Assembly (NCBI RefSeq): GCF_004564375.1
Contig: NZ_CP038267.1
Span: forward strand, 496,001-560,000
Direction of reading: 5' to 3'
DNA: 64,000 bases
Origin: Nocardioides euryhalodurans
GTDB lineage: Bacteria; Actinomycetota; Actinomycetes; Propionibacteriales; Nocardioidaceae
The position numbers were made by a program, and so were the translations under genes. Each line of letters begins with the position of its first letter. Position 1 is the first letter of the stretch. Positions 8,575-17,540 of the stretch are shown here, one piece after another. The notes below the pieces were generated by a model. That model had not been told where the DNA came from. It saw only the letters and a program-made list of their open reading frames with translations, and searched no databases.

Positions 8575-9336
8575 CTACCGGGTGTCGGGCTGGGCGAACT
8601 CGAGCCGCTCCGGGTCGACCGTCGACTCGATGTCCAGCGAGTCGAGCTCCTCGACCTCGACCGTGGCGCCGTCGGCCTCGAGCTGGTCGATCGGACCGTC
8701 CGGGAACGTGAGCCCCCCGTGCAGGGTCGTCGGGTCGCCGATCACGTCGAGGACGTACGGCGGTTCGAGGAACGTGCCGTCGACGTACATCCCGCCCACG
8801 CCGTCCTCGAAGGAGGTCCGTGCGACCACCCGTACCTGCCCGTTGAACTGCATCGCCTCGGCGAAGGCAGTCCGCATCTCCTGGACCGTGTCGAGCATCG
8901 AGTCGATGTCGACCTGGCCGGTCTCCTCGGTGATGGTGACCCGGATGCCCGGCCCCGTCACCGGGACCACGCCGGCCAGGATCTGCAACGTCTCCGCCTC
9001 GCGGCGCGCCTGCTCCAGCGCTGCCTGCTCGGAGCTGGAGTCGTCGCGGAGCTCCTCACGGGTCGCCTCGAGCCGGGCGACCTCGGCCTCGGCGCGGCGG
9101 GTGGTGCCGGCGAGTCCGTTGAGGACGTCGATCAACGCCTGCTCCCGGTAGCCGGCGTAGGTGTCGTCGACGCCGTACGACGTCACCTGGGTCACCGCCG
9201 CGAAGCCGACGGCGGCCAGCAGCAGGCCGACCACGGTCTGCCTCCGCGACGGCTTGCGCAGGGCCTCGAGCAGCCGACGGCGACCGGTCTGGTCGGGTCG
9301 CTGGTCCGGGGCGGGGGGCGGCGTCTGGTCGGTCAT
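8575..9336 (-). CDS. DUF881 family protein (second copy)
   Basis: A 253-residue DUF881 protein, single-pass: a basic N-terminal tail (about 40 residues), one membrane helix near 35-55 ('[18 protein letters not shown]'), a coiled-coil stretch near 75-110 rich in Glu/Arg/Ala, then the extracytoplasmic DUF881 fold with '[13 protein letters not shown]'. DUF881 pairs flanking a small basic protein are a conserved actinobacterial and firmicute arrangement with no proven function; a cell-envelope role is inferred. It starts 3 bases after the stop of the small basic protein gene. Confidence 0.88.
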   Translation of the reverse strand: MTDQTPPPAPDQRPDQTGRRRLLEALRKPSRRQTVVGLLLAAVGFAAVTQVTSYGVDDTYAGYREQALIDVLNGLAGTTRRAEAEVARLEATREELRDDSSSEQAALEQARREAETLQILAGVVPVTGPGIRVTITEETGQVDIDSMLDTVQEMRTAFAEAMQFNGQVRVVARTSFEDGVGGMYVDGTFLEPPYVLDVIGDPTTLHGGLTFPDGPIDQLEADGATVEVEELDSLDIESTVDPERLEFAQPDTR

Positions 9337-9339
9337 GGC

Positions 9340-9672
9340 TCAGGCGTGGAAGAGGTGTCGTCGGATAGCGGCGACGTTGGAGAAGATCCGGATCCCGAGC
9401 ACCACGATGACGCCGGTGGAGAGCTGGCCGCCGACACCGAGCTGGTCACCGAGGTAGACGATCGCGGCGGCGATCACGACGTTGCTCAGGAAGGAGACGA
9501 CGAAGACCTTGTCGTCGAAGATCCCGTCGAGGTAGGCGCGCAGGCCACCGAAGACGGCGTCGAGCGCGGCGACGACGGCGATCGGGAGGTACGGCTCGAG
9601 ACCGAGCGGGACGTCGGGCTGGAAGAACAACCCCAGCAGGATGCCGACGAGCAGCCCCAGGACGGCGATCAC
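9340..9672 (-). CDS. small basic family protein (DUF1290, Sbp)
   Basis: A 110-residue membrane protein with about three hydrophobic helices (residues 1-17, 28-45 and 62-85). The family motif appears as 'EPYLPIAVVAALDAVFGGLR' and 'NVVIAAAIVYLGDQLGVGGQ'. Small basic proteins of this type sit between two DUF881 genes near division and envelope genes in Gram-positive bacteria. The ATG overlaps the upstream DUF881 stop by 4 bases and the stop lies 3 bases before the next DUF881 start, so all three are almost surely co-translated. Confidence 0.92.
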   Translation of the reverse strand: MIAVLGLLVGILLGLFFQPDVPLGLEPYLPIAVVAALDAVFGGLRAYLDGIFDDKVFVVSFLSNVVIAAAIVYLGDQLGVGGQLSTGVIVVLGIRIFSNVAAIRRHLFHA

Positions 9673-10529
9673 TGTGGTCCCTCCTCGATTCCGGGTGCGG
9701 CTTCCTCACCGGCGCGGCTGACCTGCCGCAACGGCCGCTGGCGGGCTGCCGGCAGCGTCAGCTGCTCCACATTCTGCATGCTGTAGACGAAACCCAGCTG
9801 ATCGGCGAGCGAGAAGAACTCCGCGCCGTGGGTGGTGTTCAGCAGCTCGGCCTGCAGGGTCTGGGTGTCGCCGATCGCCCGCACGGTGTACGGCGGGCTC
9901 AGCGGCCGGGTGTTGACGTGGACGGCCGGGCCGGTGTTGCGGATCGAGCCGAGGTTGTTGAGCCGCTGGTCGTTGATCGCGATCGCCTCCGCCCCCGCCG
10001 CGAAGAGCCCGTCGACCAGGATCGCCAGGTCGGCGTCGGTCACCTGCTGCCGCTCGTCGCCGTTGGGGTTGCCGTCGACCACGATCCGCACGCCCTCGCC
10101 GGTGACGGGGGCGAAGCCCGCGCTCGCCTGCAGCCGCGTCAGCTGGGTCTCGGCCTGCTGCCGCGAGGCGGTCCGAGCGTCGACGTCGTCGGCGAGCTGC
10201 TGGTTCTCGCGGGTCAGGTCGGCGACCCGGTCCTGTTGCGAGCGCAGCAGCGCCCGCTCCTCCCCGATGCGGGCGATGAGCGTGGCCCGCCCGGCGTCCT
10301 CCACGGCCTCGTTGCGGGAGTTCTGCACGGCGGCGACGCTCACGAGGATGCCGAACGCCGCGATCACGGCGACCGCGATCGCGCGCACCTTGGGCGGGTC
10401 GGGCGGGATGCCGCTGCTCCCCTTGCGTTCGGCGACCTGTCGGTAGTCCTCCTCCAGCGCCTGCTGGGTCACGAGCGAGAGCAGCGGCGTCGTGACGTGG
10501 GGCGGGAGGTCGCGGGCAGGATCAGCCAT
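9669..10529 (-). CDS. DUF881 family protein (first copy)
   Basis: A 286-residue DUF881 protein. A long cytoplasmic N-terminus (about 50 residues) precedes a membrane helix near 48-66 ('AIAVAVIAAFGILVSVAAVQ'), a coiled coil near 85-130 ('LRSQQDRVADLTRENQQLAD'), and the DUF881 domain containing 'FAPVTGEGVRIVVDGNP' and 'GAEAIAINDQRLN'. It overlaps the phosphatidyltransferase gene by 8 bases and the small basic gene by 4. Function unknown; topology and context suggest an envelope or division-associated complex with the neighbouring small basic protein and the second DUF881 protein. Confidence 0.88.
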   Translation of the reverse strand: MADPARDLPPHVTTPLLSLVTQQALEEDYRQVAERKGSSGIPPDPPKVRAIAVAVIAAFGILVSVAAVQNSRNEAVEDAGRATLIARIGEERALLRSQQDRVADLTRENQQLADDVDARTASRQQAETQLTRLQASAGFAPVTGEGVRIVVDGNPNGDERQQVTDADLAILVDGLFAAGAEAIAINDQRLNNLGSIRNTGPAVHVNTRPLSPPYTVRAIGDTQTLQAELLNTTHGAEFFSLADQLGFVYSMQNVEQLTLPAARQRPLRQVSRAGEEAAPGIEEGPQ

Positions 10530-11154
10530 CGGTGACCGCCCTGCGTGGGGTCGTCTGGAGCAGGCGGTGGACCTGCCAGGCGTAGAGGATCCCGGCCCAC
10601 CAGTAGAGCCCGATCCCCCACACCGCGAACGCCCAGCCGAACACGTCGGCCAGGGTCGCCAGCACTCCCTCGCCGTCGCCGAGCAGCAGCAACGGGAAGG
10701 CGTAGAGGAGGTTGAACGTCGCCGCCTTGCCCAGGAAGTGGACCGGCAGCGCGCTGTAGCCGCGCGTCCGGAGGAACGGGACGAGGCCCCACAGCAAGGC
10801 GTCGCGCAGCGGCAGGATCAGCACCACCCACCACGGGACCACCTCCCGCAGGCCGAGGCCGATGACCACGGCGAGGATGTAGAGCCGGTCGGCCACGGGG
10901 TCGAGCACCTGGCCCAGCCGGGTGGTCTGCCCCCACCTCCGGGCCAGCCAGCCGTCGAGGTAGTCGGTGAACCCCGACACCATGAGGAGGGCGAGCGCCC
11001 ACCCGTCGGCCTCGGGACCCAGGACCAGCCACAGGAAGACGGGCACGCCCGCGAGCCGGGCCATGCTGAGGACGTTGGGCAGGGTCCACACGCGGTCGCT
11101 GCGTGTCAGGTCGTCCGCCAACGTCGATGCCTGCAATTCCATGCCGGGAGCCAT
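10522..11154 (-). CDS. CDP-alcohol phosphatidyltransferase family protein (Rv1822/PgsA2 type)
   Basis: A 210-residue integral membrane enzyme that transfers a phosphatidyl group from CDP-diacylglycerol to an alcohol. The full catalytic signature D-G-x2-A-R-x8-G-x3-D-x3-D is present as 'DGWLARRWGQTTRLGQ' followed by VLDPVAD. About six hydrophobic helices are visible. The acceptor (glycerol phosphate, inositol phosphate or other) cannot be read directly; the neighbourhood matches mycobacterial pgsA2. TAGGGT lies 9 bases before the ATG, so the leader is very short or starts further up. The first gene of a chain with DUF881, Sbp and DUF881. Confidence 0.9.
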   Translation of the reverse strand: MAPGMELQASTLADDLTRSDRVWTLPNVLSMARLAGVPVFLWLVLGPEADGWALALLMVSGFTDYLDGWLARRWGQTTRLGQVLDPVADRLYILAVVIGLGLREVVPWWVVLILPLRDALLWGLVPFLRTRGYSALPVHFLGKAATFNLLYAFPLLLLGDGEGVLATLADVFGWAFAVWGIGLYWWAGILYAWQVHRLLQTTPRRAVTDG

Positions 11155-11192
11155 GCCGCGGCCACCCTATCCGGCGGTCGTGGACAGGTGGG

Positions 11193-12242
11193 TCAGGCGG
11201 GCTCGTCGTGGTGGGCCGCGTCGCGGATCTCGCCCACGAGCTCCTCGATCACGTCCTCGAGCGTGGCGATGCCGAGCACCTCCCCGTCCTCCCCCACGAC
11301 GTTGGCCATGTGGGCGCCACGGTGCTGCAGTCGCTCGAGGGCGTCGTGGAGCGGGTCGCTGAGCCGCACCGGTGCGAAGGGCCGGATCCACTTGTCGTCG
11401 ACCACCCGCTGCCGCAGCGACTCGTCGGTCTCGAGCACGTCCTTGATGTGGAGGTAGCCGAGCAGGTCGCCTGCCTCGGCCCGCACCGGGAAGCGGCTGT
11501 AGCCGGTGGCCGCGCACAGCGCCTCGACCTCCGCCACCGTCGACCCGCGACGCAGGGTCGCCAGCTCGGCCGTCGGCATCAGCACCCCGGCGACGGTCTT
11601 CTCGGTGAAGCCGAGCGCCCCGGCCAGGCGGTCGTACTCGTCGTCGCGCAGCAGGCCCTCGCCCCGCGACTCCTCGACGAGGGCGGCGACCTCCTCGCGG
11701 GTGTAGGCGGAGCTGATCTCGTCCTTCGGCTCCACCCGCATCAGGCGCAGGGTGGCGTTGGCGATCGCGTTGAGACCACGGATCACCGGGCTGAGCAGGG
11801 TGACGATGCCCATCATCGGGGGGCCGAGGATCAGCGCGGCCTGCTCCGGTCCGGCGATGGCGATGTTCTTGGGGACCATCTCCCCGAGGACGACGTGGAG
11901 GTAGACCACGATCGTCAGCGCGATCGCGAAGGCGATGGGGTGGAGGAACGCGTCGGGTACGCCGGCCCAGTGGAGCGCGGGCTCGAGCAGGTGGGCCACG
12001 GCGGGCTCGCCGACGGCACCGAGGCCCAGGGAGCAGATGGTGATCCCCAGCTGGGCGCCGGCCATCACGAGCGAGACGTTCTCCATCGCCCGCAGGGTGC
12101 TCTTCGCCATCCGCGAGCCCTCCTGGGCACGGGGCTCGATCTGGCTGCGCCGCGCGGAGATCAGGGCGAACTCGGCACCCACGAAGAAGGCGTTCGCCAG
12201 CAGCAGGAAGACGGCGAGCAGGATCGCGGTGGTGTCGCTCAC
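11193..12242 (-). CDS. CNNM/CorC-like hemolysin family membrane protein (DUF21-CBS)
   Basis: A 349-residue protein with an N-terminal DUF21/CNNM membrane domain (about 1-170, three to four helices, starting 'TAILLAVFLLLANAFFVGAE') and a CBS pair (about 200-335, ending 'VVGEDGEVLGIATLEDVIEE'). It lacks the C-terminal CorC_HlyC domain, unlike its upstream paralogue. The family is linked to Mg2+ or other cation transport; the hemolysin name is historical. The start overlaps the paralogue's stop by 4 bases (ATGA), so the two are coupled and may form a heteromer. Confidence 0.9.
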   Translation of the reverse strand: MSDTTAILLAVFLLLANAFFVGAEFALISARRSQIEPRAQEGSRMAKSTLRAMENVSLVMAGAQLGITICSLGLGAVGEPAVAHLLEPALHWAGVPDAFLHPIAFAIALTIVVYLHVVLGEMVPKNIAIAGPEQAALILGPPMMGIVTLLSPVIRGLNAIANATLRLMRVEPKDEISSAYTREEVAALVEESRGEGLLRDDEYDRLAGALGFTEKTVAGVLMPTAELATLRRGSTVAEVEALCAATGYSRFPVRAEAGDLLGYLHIKDVLETDESLRQRVVDDKWIRPFAPVRLSDPLHDALERLQHRGAHMANVVGEDGEVLGIATLEDVIEELVGEIRDAAHHDEPA

Positions 12243-13591
12243 GCCTGCTCCTCCTCACGCCCGTCGAGCAGCCGGAGCGCGACGCGGTCGACCCGCAGGC
12301 CGTCCATGTGGACCACGCTCAGCGTCGCGAGCTGCTTGCGGAGGTCCTCGGAGTCGGAGCGGTCAGGCACCTCGACCTCGGCGACGTCGCCGGACTCGGG
12401 GATCCGGCCGAGCGCCTGCAGCACCAGTCCGGCGATGGTGTCGTAGTCCTCGCCCTCGGGCAGCTCGATGCCGGTGAGGTCCTCGACCTCGTCGGGTCGC
12501 AGCAGCCCGGACAGCAGCCAGCTCCCGTCACGGCGCTGGCGGGCGCGCGCGCCGAGGCGGTCGTGCTCGTCGGAGATGTCGCCGACGATCTCCTCGATCA
12601 CGTCCTCGAGCGTGACGATGCCGGCGTGGCCGCCGTACTCGTCGAGGACCACCGCCATCTGGAAGCCGTCCTCGCGCAGCAGGGCCAGCAGCGGGTCGAG
12701 GCGCATCGAGTCGGGGACGACGATCGGCTTGGCCATGATGTGCTTGATGCGGGTCGTCGCCCGCTCGGGCACGGGCAGCGCGACCGCGTGCTTGACGTGG
12801 ACGGTCCCGACCACGGTGTCCTCGGCGTCGAGGACGGGGAACCGGGAGTGCCCGCTCTGCCGGGCCAGCTCGATCACCGCAGACGCGCGGTCGCCGGCCT
12901 CGACGGTGGTGGTCCTGACCCGGGGGGTCATGATCTCACCGGCGGTGCGGGTGCCGAACTCCACGGACCGCTCCATCAGCTCGGCGGTCTCGTGGTCGAG
13001 GGTGCCCTGGTCGGCCGAGCGCTGGATCAGCGAGGCCAGCTCGGTGGAGCTGCGCGCGGAGCGCAGCTCCTCCTGGGGCTCGACCCCGAGCCGGCGTACG
13101 AGGGCGTTGGCGGAGCCGTTGAGCAGCCGGATCGGCACCCGGTTGAGGGCCGTGAAGCCGCGCATGAACCCCTGGGTGGCGCGCGCGGTGGACATCGGCC
13201 GCGCGATCGCGAAGTTCTTGGGGACCAGCTCGCCGAAGAGCATCGTGAGCACCGTGCTCAGGGCGAGGGCCAGGCCGATCGACACCGGCCGTACGCCACC
13301 CTCCGGCAGGCCGATCGCCTCGAGCGGGCCGTCCACGAGCTCGGCGATGGCCGGCTCGGCGAGGAAGCCGATCGCGAGGTTCGTGACGGTGATGCCGACC
13401 TGGGCACCAGAGAGCTGGGTCGAGAGGGACTTGAGCGCCGACTGCACGCCGGCAGCCGCGCTGTCACCCGACGCGGCCTCCTGGTCGACCTGGTTGCGGT
13501 CGACGGTGACGAACGCGAACTCGGCGGCGACGAACATGCCGCACGCGAGCACCAGGAGCAGCGACGCTGCGAGCAGCAACCACTCGGTCAC
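12239..13591 (-). CDS. CNNM/CorC-like hemolysin family membrane protein (DUF21-CBS-CorC_HlyC)
   Basis: A 450-residue protein with DUF21 membrane domain (about 1-195, starting 'TEWLLLAASLLLVLACGMFV'), two CBS repeats (about 215-335, including 'DEYGGHAGIVTLEDVIEEIV') and a C-terminal CorC_HlyC domain (about 350-435, 'YDTIAGLVLQALGRIPESGD'). This is the complete architecture for the family. I use the GTG at 13591, which has a G-rich stretch about 8 bases upstream; a GTG at 13600 is the alternative. First gene of the minus-strand series running to the DUF881 genes. Confidence 0.9.
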   Translation of the reverse strand: MTEWLLLAASLLLVLACGMFVAAEFAFVTVDRNQVDQEAASGDSAAAGVQSALKSLSTQLSGAQVGITVTNLAIGFLAEPAIAELVDGPLEAIGLPEGGVRPVSIGLALALSTVLTMLFGELVPKNFAIARPMSTARATQGFMRGFTALNRVPIRLLNGSANALVRRLGVEPQEELRSARSSTELASLIQRSADQGTLDHETAELMERSVEFGTRTAGEIMTPRVRTTTVEAGDRASAVIELARQSGHSRFPVLDAEDTVVGTVHVKHAVALPVPERATTRIKHIMAKPIVVPDSMRLDPLLALLREDGFQMAVVLDEYGGHAGIVTLEDVIEEIVGDISDEHDRLGARARQRRDGSWLLSGLLRPDEVEDLTGIELPEGEDYDTIAGLVLQALGRIPESGDVAEVEVPDRSDSEDLRKQLATLSVVHMDGLRVDRVALRLLDGREEEQA

Positions 13592-13720
13592 AGGACACAC
13601 CCCCCGGTCAGGAGTGCGATGTCAGGCGTTCCGGATGAAAGGCGACTTTGAGAGCCGTCCATGGGGATGCGTCTGGTCCTTCGGGTTCGGGGTCGGGAAG
13701 GCCCCACTCTAGCCGCGCCA

Positions 13721-13752
13721 CCCACCCGGGTCATTTCCATGGCCCGGGTGGG
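13721..13752. repeat. perfect 10-base inverted repeat in a divergent intergenic region
   Basis: CCCACCCGGG at 13721-13730 is matched exactly by CCCGGGTGGG at 13743-13752 around a 12-base centre. It lies between the divergent CNNM and DUF1800 genes, so it is upstream of both and cannot be a terminator for either. An operator is more likely. The rest of 13592-13850 shows no further clear element. Confidence 0.5.
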
Positions 13753-13850
13753 CCATCCTTCCCGGAAACGCCGCGCCCGTCCGGGTGGCTCACTACCGTG
13801 GCTCAGGTCGCGACAACCCCCCGGGTCGTGGCCTGATCAGGGAGACACAG

Positions 13851-15416
13851 ATGACGGTCGCGCCCCCCACGACCTTCGAGCCGTCACGGCGTTCCGTGAT
13901 CGGTACTGCCGGCGTCCTCGGCTCTGCAGCGGCCGTGGCGTCGGCAGTACCTGCCGCCGCTGCCACTTACCGGCCCGCCCGCTACCGCGGCAACCCGCTG
14001 CTCTCCGCCTCCGGGCGCCACCTCGTCGGGCGGTTCTCCTACGGGATCACCCCGGCGCTGGCGCGTCAGGTGCAGCAGCACGGTGGCCCCGCGAAGTGGT
14101 TCGAGTGGCAGCTCTCCCCCGGGAGGATCGCGGACCGGTCGGCCGATGCGGTGCTGGCGTGGTGGCCGGGGCTCGCGTTCGAGGGCCTCGAGTCGTGGCG
14201 GCGACAGATCTCCGGCGTGGAGCCGGGCTGGGTCCTCATGGGTCACTACCAGCGCTGGCTGCTGCTGCGGCGGATGCGGACGAACCGCCAGGTCCACGAG
14301 GTGATGACCGAGTTCTGGGAGCACCTCCTGCACGTCCCGGCCGTGGGCGACAACCAGTTCGTCTACCGCAAGCGGTACGGCGACACGATCCGCCGGCACG
14401 CGCTCGGCCGCTTCGACGAGATGCTCCAGGCGACCACCGTCGAGCCGTCGATGCTGCTCTTCCTCGACCAGGCGGTGTCGACCAAGGCCCACCCGAACGA
14501 GAACCTGGCTCGAGAGCTGCTGGAGCTGCACACCGTCGGCCGCGGGAACCACACCGAGGACGACGTCAAGAACGTCGCACGGATCCTCACCGGCTGGATG
14601 GTCGAGCGCAGCACCTGGGAACCCCACTACTCCAAGGCCGACCACTGGACCGGTCCGGTCAGGGTGCTGGACTTCTCGCACGCCAACGCCGCGTCGGACG
14701 GACGGGCGGTCACCACGGAGCTGCTCCGCTACCTGGCCCACCACCCGGCCACGGCGGCCAGGATCGCCCGGAGGCTCGCGGTGAAGTTCGTCTCCGACGA
14801 CCCGCCGCAGGCGCTGGTGGACCGGCTCGCGGCGACGTACCTCGACCACGGCACCGCCATCGCGCCAGTGCTGCGCGCGCTCGTCGCGTCGGCGGAGTTC
14901 CGCGCCTCGGTCGGCCAGAAGGTCCGTGACCCCGGGGAGGACGTGGTGGCGACCTACCGCGTGCTCGGGGTCTCCATCCGCGCGCCGCGCACCGAGCAGA
15001 GCGCGGCCCACGCCGTGCTGTGGCAGATGGGCCGGCTCGGCACGCTGCCGATGTCGTGGCCCCGACCCGACGGCCAGCCGATCTCCTCGGCCGCCTGGTC
15101 CTCCCCCTCCAGGTTGCTGAACTCGATGCACCTGCACCTGAGCGTGGGCAGCGGGTGGTGGCCGGTCCAGGACGCCCGCCACCGCAAGCCGGCCGCCTGG
15201 GTCCCCCGGTTCCCGATGCGCTTCGACCTGCTGGTCGACCACCTGTCGCAGGTGCTGCTCCACCGGCGGTCGACCGCCACGTTGCTGCAGGCCTGCTGCG
15301 AGGCGGTGGAGGTGACCCCGCGGACCCGGATCACCAGGAGCCACCCCGTGGTCGCCTGGAAGATGAACCGGCTGATCGTGACCATCCTCGACTCCCCCGA
15401 CCACTACACCCGGTGA
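13851..15416 (+). CDS. DUF1800 domain-containing protein, Tat-exported
   Basis: A 521-residue DUF1800 protein of unknown catalytic function. The N-terminus has a twin-arginine signal 'SRRSVIGTAG' (about 11-20) followed by an Ala/Val-rich stretch. DUF1800 hallmarks follow: 'HLVGRFSYGITPALARQV', 'MTEFWEHLLHVP', and 'NENLARELLELHTVGRG', the last being the strongest family block. The ATG at 13851 has AGGGAG 6 bases upstream, so the longer frame from 13785 is rejected. It is followed, with a 4-base overlap, by a DUF1501 gene; the two always tend to pair, and folded export through Tat suggests they work together outside the membrane. Confidence 0.9.
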   Translation: MTVAPPTTFEPSRRSVIGTAGVLGSAAAVASAVPAAAATYRPARYRGNPLLSASGRHLVGRFSYGITPALARQVQQHGGPAKWFEWQLSPGRIADRSADAVLAWWPGLAFEGLESWRRQISGVEPGWVLMGHYQRWLLLRRMRTNRQVHEVMTEFWEHLLHVPAVGDNQFVYRKRYGDTIRRHALGRFDEMLQATTVEPSMLLFLDQAVSTKAHPNENLARELLELHTVGRGNHTEDDVKNVARILTGWMVERSTWEPHYSKADHWTGPVRVLDFSHANAASDGRAVTTELLRYLAHHPATAARIARRLAVKFVSDDPPQALVDRLAATYLDHGTAIAPVLRALVASAEFRASVGQKVRDPGEDVVATYRVLGVSIRAPRTEQSAAHAVLWQMGRLGTLPMSWPRPDGQPISSAAWSSPSRLLNSMHLHLSVGSGWWPVQDARHRKPAAWVPRFPMRFDLLVDHLSQVLLHRRSTATLLQACCEAVEVTPRTRITRSHPVVAWKMNRLIVTILDSPDHYTR

Positions 15417-16672
15417 CCGCGATGACGCCTGATGCCTGCTGCCCCGAGTTCGCCGCCGTGTCGCGACGTGGTCTCTTCGCCGGGGCCGCGGCCCTGGTCG
15501 GCACGACGACGGCCTTCGGCTCCGCCGTCCTCACGGCCTCTGCCGCGCACGCGGCGTCGGCCGACGCGGTGCTCGTGGTCGTCTCACTCCGAGGCGCCGC
15601 GGACGGCATGTCCCTGGTCGTGCCGCACGGTGACCCCGTCTACTACCAGGCAAGGCCGCGGATCGCCGTGGACTCCGAGAAGCTGCTCGCCAAGGACGGC
15701 TTCTTCGGGTTGCACCCGGCCCTGGCACCCCTGCTGCCGTGGTGGATCAGCGGCGCCATGGCCGCCATCCACGCGACCGGTCTCCCGTCGCCCAACCGGT
15801 CGCACTTCTCGGCGATGGAGGAGGTCGAGGACGCCGATCCCGGCTCGTCGGCCCGGGTGGGCTGGCTGAACCGCCTCGTGGGTGCCGACGCGATCGACTC
15901 CCCCCTGCAGGCGTTCGGCGTCGGCAGCGGCACGCCCCCGGGCTCGCTGGTCGGCCCCGCGCCGTACCTCACCGGGGACTCCGTCGACGACGTCCGGGTG
16001 CCCGGTGCGGACCACGAGAGCTTCGCGCCCCAGCGGATGCGGTCACTCCACACGCTGTGGGACCGCAACGGGCACCCGCTCGCCGGCACCATGCGGTCGG
16101 TGTTCCGGGCCGACGCCGACTTCGCCCCGGTACGCCGCACCTCCCCCAACCCCGCCAACGGGGCGCGCTACGACGGGGACCTCGGCAAGGCGCTGCAGGC
16201 GGCCGCCCGGGTGGTCAAGGGGGACGTCGGGGTCCAGGTGCTGACCGTCGACCACGGCGACTGGGACCACCACACCGACATCGGCACGCTCTCGTGGGGC
16301 CAGATGCTGCGCCAGGCAGGGAACCTGGCCACCAACGTCGACGCGTTCCTGACCGACCTGGGGGCGCTCCGGGAGAAGGTGACGGTCGTCGTCCTGAGCG
16401 AGTTCGGGCGCCGTGTCAAGGAGAACGCCAACATGGGCCTCGACCACGGCTACGGGAACGTGATGTTCGTCCTCGGCGCCGGCGTCCGGGGCGGGCAGTT
16501 CTACGGCTCGTGGCCCGACCTGACCGCCGAGGTCGACTCGGACCTCACGGTGACCACCGACTACCGGGCGGTCCTCTGGGACATCGTGTCGGCGCGCTTC
16601 GCGGTGAGCCCGGCGGCCGTGTTCCCCCGGTTCACCCCCGCCGAGTCGCTCGGGTTCATGCGCAGCGGCTGA
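15413..16672 (+). CDS. DUF1501 domain-containing protein, Tat-exported
   Basis: A protein of about 419 residues in the DUF1501 family, which has an alkaline phosphatase/sulfatase-like fold by family knowledge. A twin-arginine motif 'SRRGLFAGAA' with a following Ala-rich segment ending AAHA marks a Tat signal. The body shows 'LRGAADGMSLVVPHGD', 'VDHGDWDHH' and 'VVVLSEFGRRVKENANMGLD', with many Asp/His consistent with metal binding. GTG at 15413 overlaps the DUF1800 stop (GTGA); an ATG at 15422 in the same frame is the alternative start. Partner of the preceding gene. Confidence 0.9.
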   Translation: MTAMTPDACCPEFAAVSRRGLFAGAAALVGTTTAFGSAVLTASAAHAASADAVLVVVSLRGAADGMSLVVPHGDPVYYQARPRIAVDSEKLLAKDGFFGLHPALAPLLPWWISGAMAAIHATGLPSPNRSHFSAMEEVEDADPGSSARVGWLNRLVGADAIDSPLQAFGVGSGTPPGSLVGPAPYLTGDSVDDVRVPGADHESFAPQRMRSLHTLWDRNGHPLAGTMRSVFRADADFAPVRRTSPNPANGARYDGDLGKALQAAARVVKGDVGVQVLTVDHGDWDHHTDIGTLSWGQMLRQAGNLATNVDAFLTDLGALREKVTVVVLSEFGRRVKENANMGLDHGYGNVMFVLGAGVRGGQFYGSWPDLTAEVDSDLTVTTDYRAVLWDIVSARFAVSPAAVFPRFTPAESLGFMRSG

Positions 16673-16866
16673 CCGGCCGGGGCAAGGCATCACCCCTCGG
16701 GGTGAGGCGCGGCCCGCCGCGACCGGCGCACACTCTTCGGCACGGGGGGCCGCGGAGACGCCGATGCGCCTCGCCGGAGCCGTGGCTCCCCGACCATCGG
16801 CGCTTCCGTGGCTCGGCGCCCCGGATGTGCGAGAGTCCCCCTACCTACTCGGATCGGGGAATCGCC

Positions 16867-17022
16867 ATGCTGGAGCTCGTCATCGTCTCGCTCGTCGTCG
16901 TCGGCCTCCTGGCGGCCTTCGCCCTCCAGGCGCGCAGCAAGCGCGCGGACCGCGTCCCCGCCGACGACCCGCGCGCCCAGCCCACCCGTCGCGACGACCG
17001 CTCCGGTTACGGCCCGGCCTGA
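16867..17022 (+). CDS. small single-pass membrane protein (hypothetical)
   Basis: A 51-residue open frame: hydrophobic helix at residues 2-22 ('LELVIVSLVVVGLLAAFALQ') followed by a basic and then charged tail. GGGGAA lies about 5 bases before the ATG. Its 3' end overlaps the convergent potassium-channel gene by 16 bases. Codon use fits the genome, but there is no recognisable family, so this is a moderate-confidence call. Confidence 0.45.
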   Translation: MLELVIVSLVVVGLLAAFALQARSKRADRVPADDPRAQPTRRDDRSGYGPA

Positions 17023-17540
17023 TCCTGCGGGGTGCCGCCGCCTCCTCCTTGGGCGTGGTGCCTGCGCTCGCTGAGCCGCTCCTTGGCCAGGTTCACCACC
17101 GCGGCGATGAACACGAGGTTGAAGACCATGTTCAGGGTCACGAAGCCACGCGCGACCTGTCCGGTGGCGTGGACGTCGCCGTACCCGACCGTCGCCACCG
17201 TCGCCGTGGCGAAGTAGAGGGCGTCGAGCCGCGTGGCGAGTCCGGAGAACTGGTCCGGGTCCCGGGTCTCGATGAGGAAGTACGCGAAGGAGAACGCCAC
17301 CAGCGCGATCTCGAGGACCACCACGAGGTGCCACCCGCTGAGGCGCCGCTCCGACCCCCTCGCCTCCAGCGCGATCACCCGGACGACGGCGGCGAGCGCT
17401 CCCCCGCTGACCATCAGTCCTGTGAGCACGCCCAGGGGTGCCTCGTCGGGATCCACCGGCAGCACGAAGTAGAGGACGAGGACGGCCAGCGGGATCGCCA
17501 GCAGCCGCAGCCGCCGCCGGCGCGTCTCCTTCGCCGTCAT
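17007..17540 (-). CDS. potassium channel family protein (ion_trans_2 pore)
   Basis: A 177-residue membrane protein. Four hydrophobic segments are visible (about 12-28, 36-56, 70-90, 131-152) and a pore loop with the selectivity filter T-V-G-Y-G-D at 117-122, so K+ selectivity is well supported. There is no RCK/TrkA-N domain, so gating is not obvious. I chose the ATG at 17540, which overlaps the cardiolipin synthase stop by 4 bases (ATGA); the cls and channel genes are therefore translationally coupled. Confidence 0.9.
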   Translation of the reverse strand: MTAKETRRRRLRLLAIPLAVLVLYFVLPVDPDEAPLGVLTGLMVSGGALAAVVRVIALEARGSERRLSGWHLVVVLEIALVAFSFAYFLIETRDPDQFSGLATRLDALYFATATVATVGYGDVHATGQVARGFVTLNMVFNLVFIAAVVNLAKERLSERRHHAQGGGGGTPQDQAGP

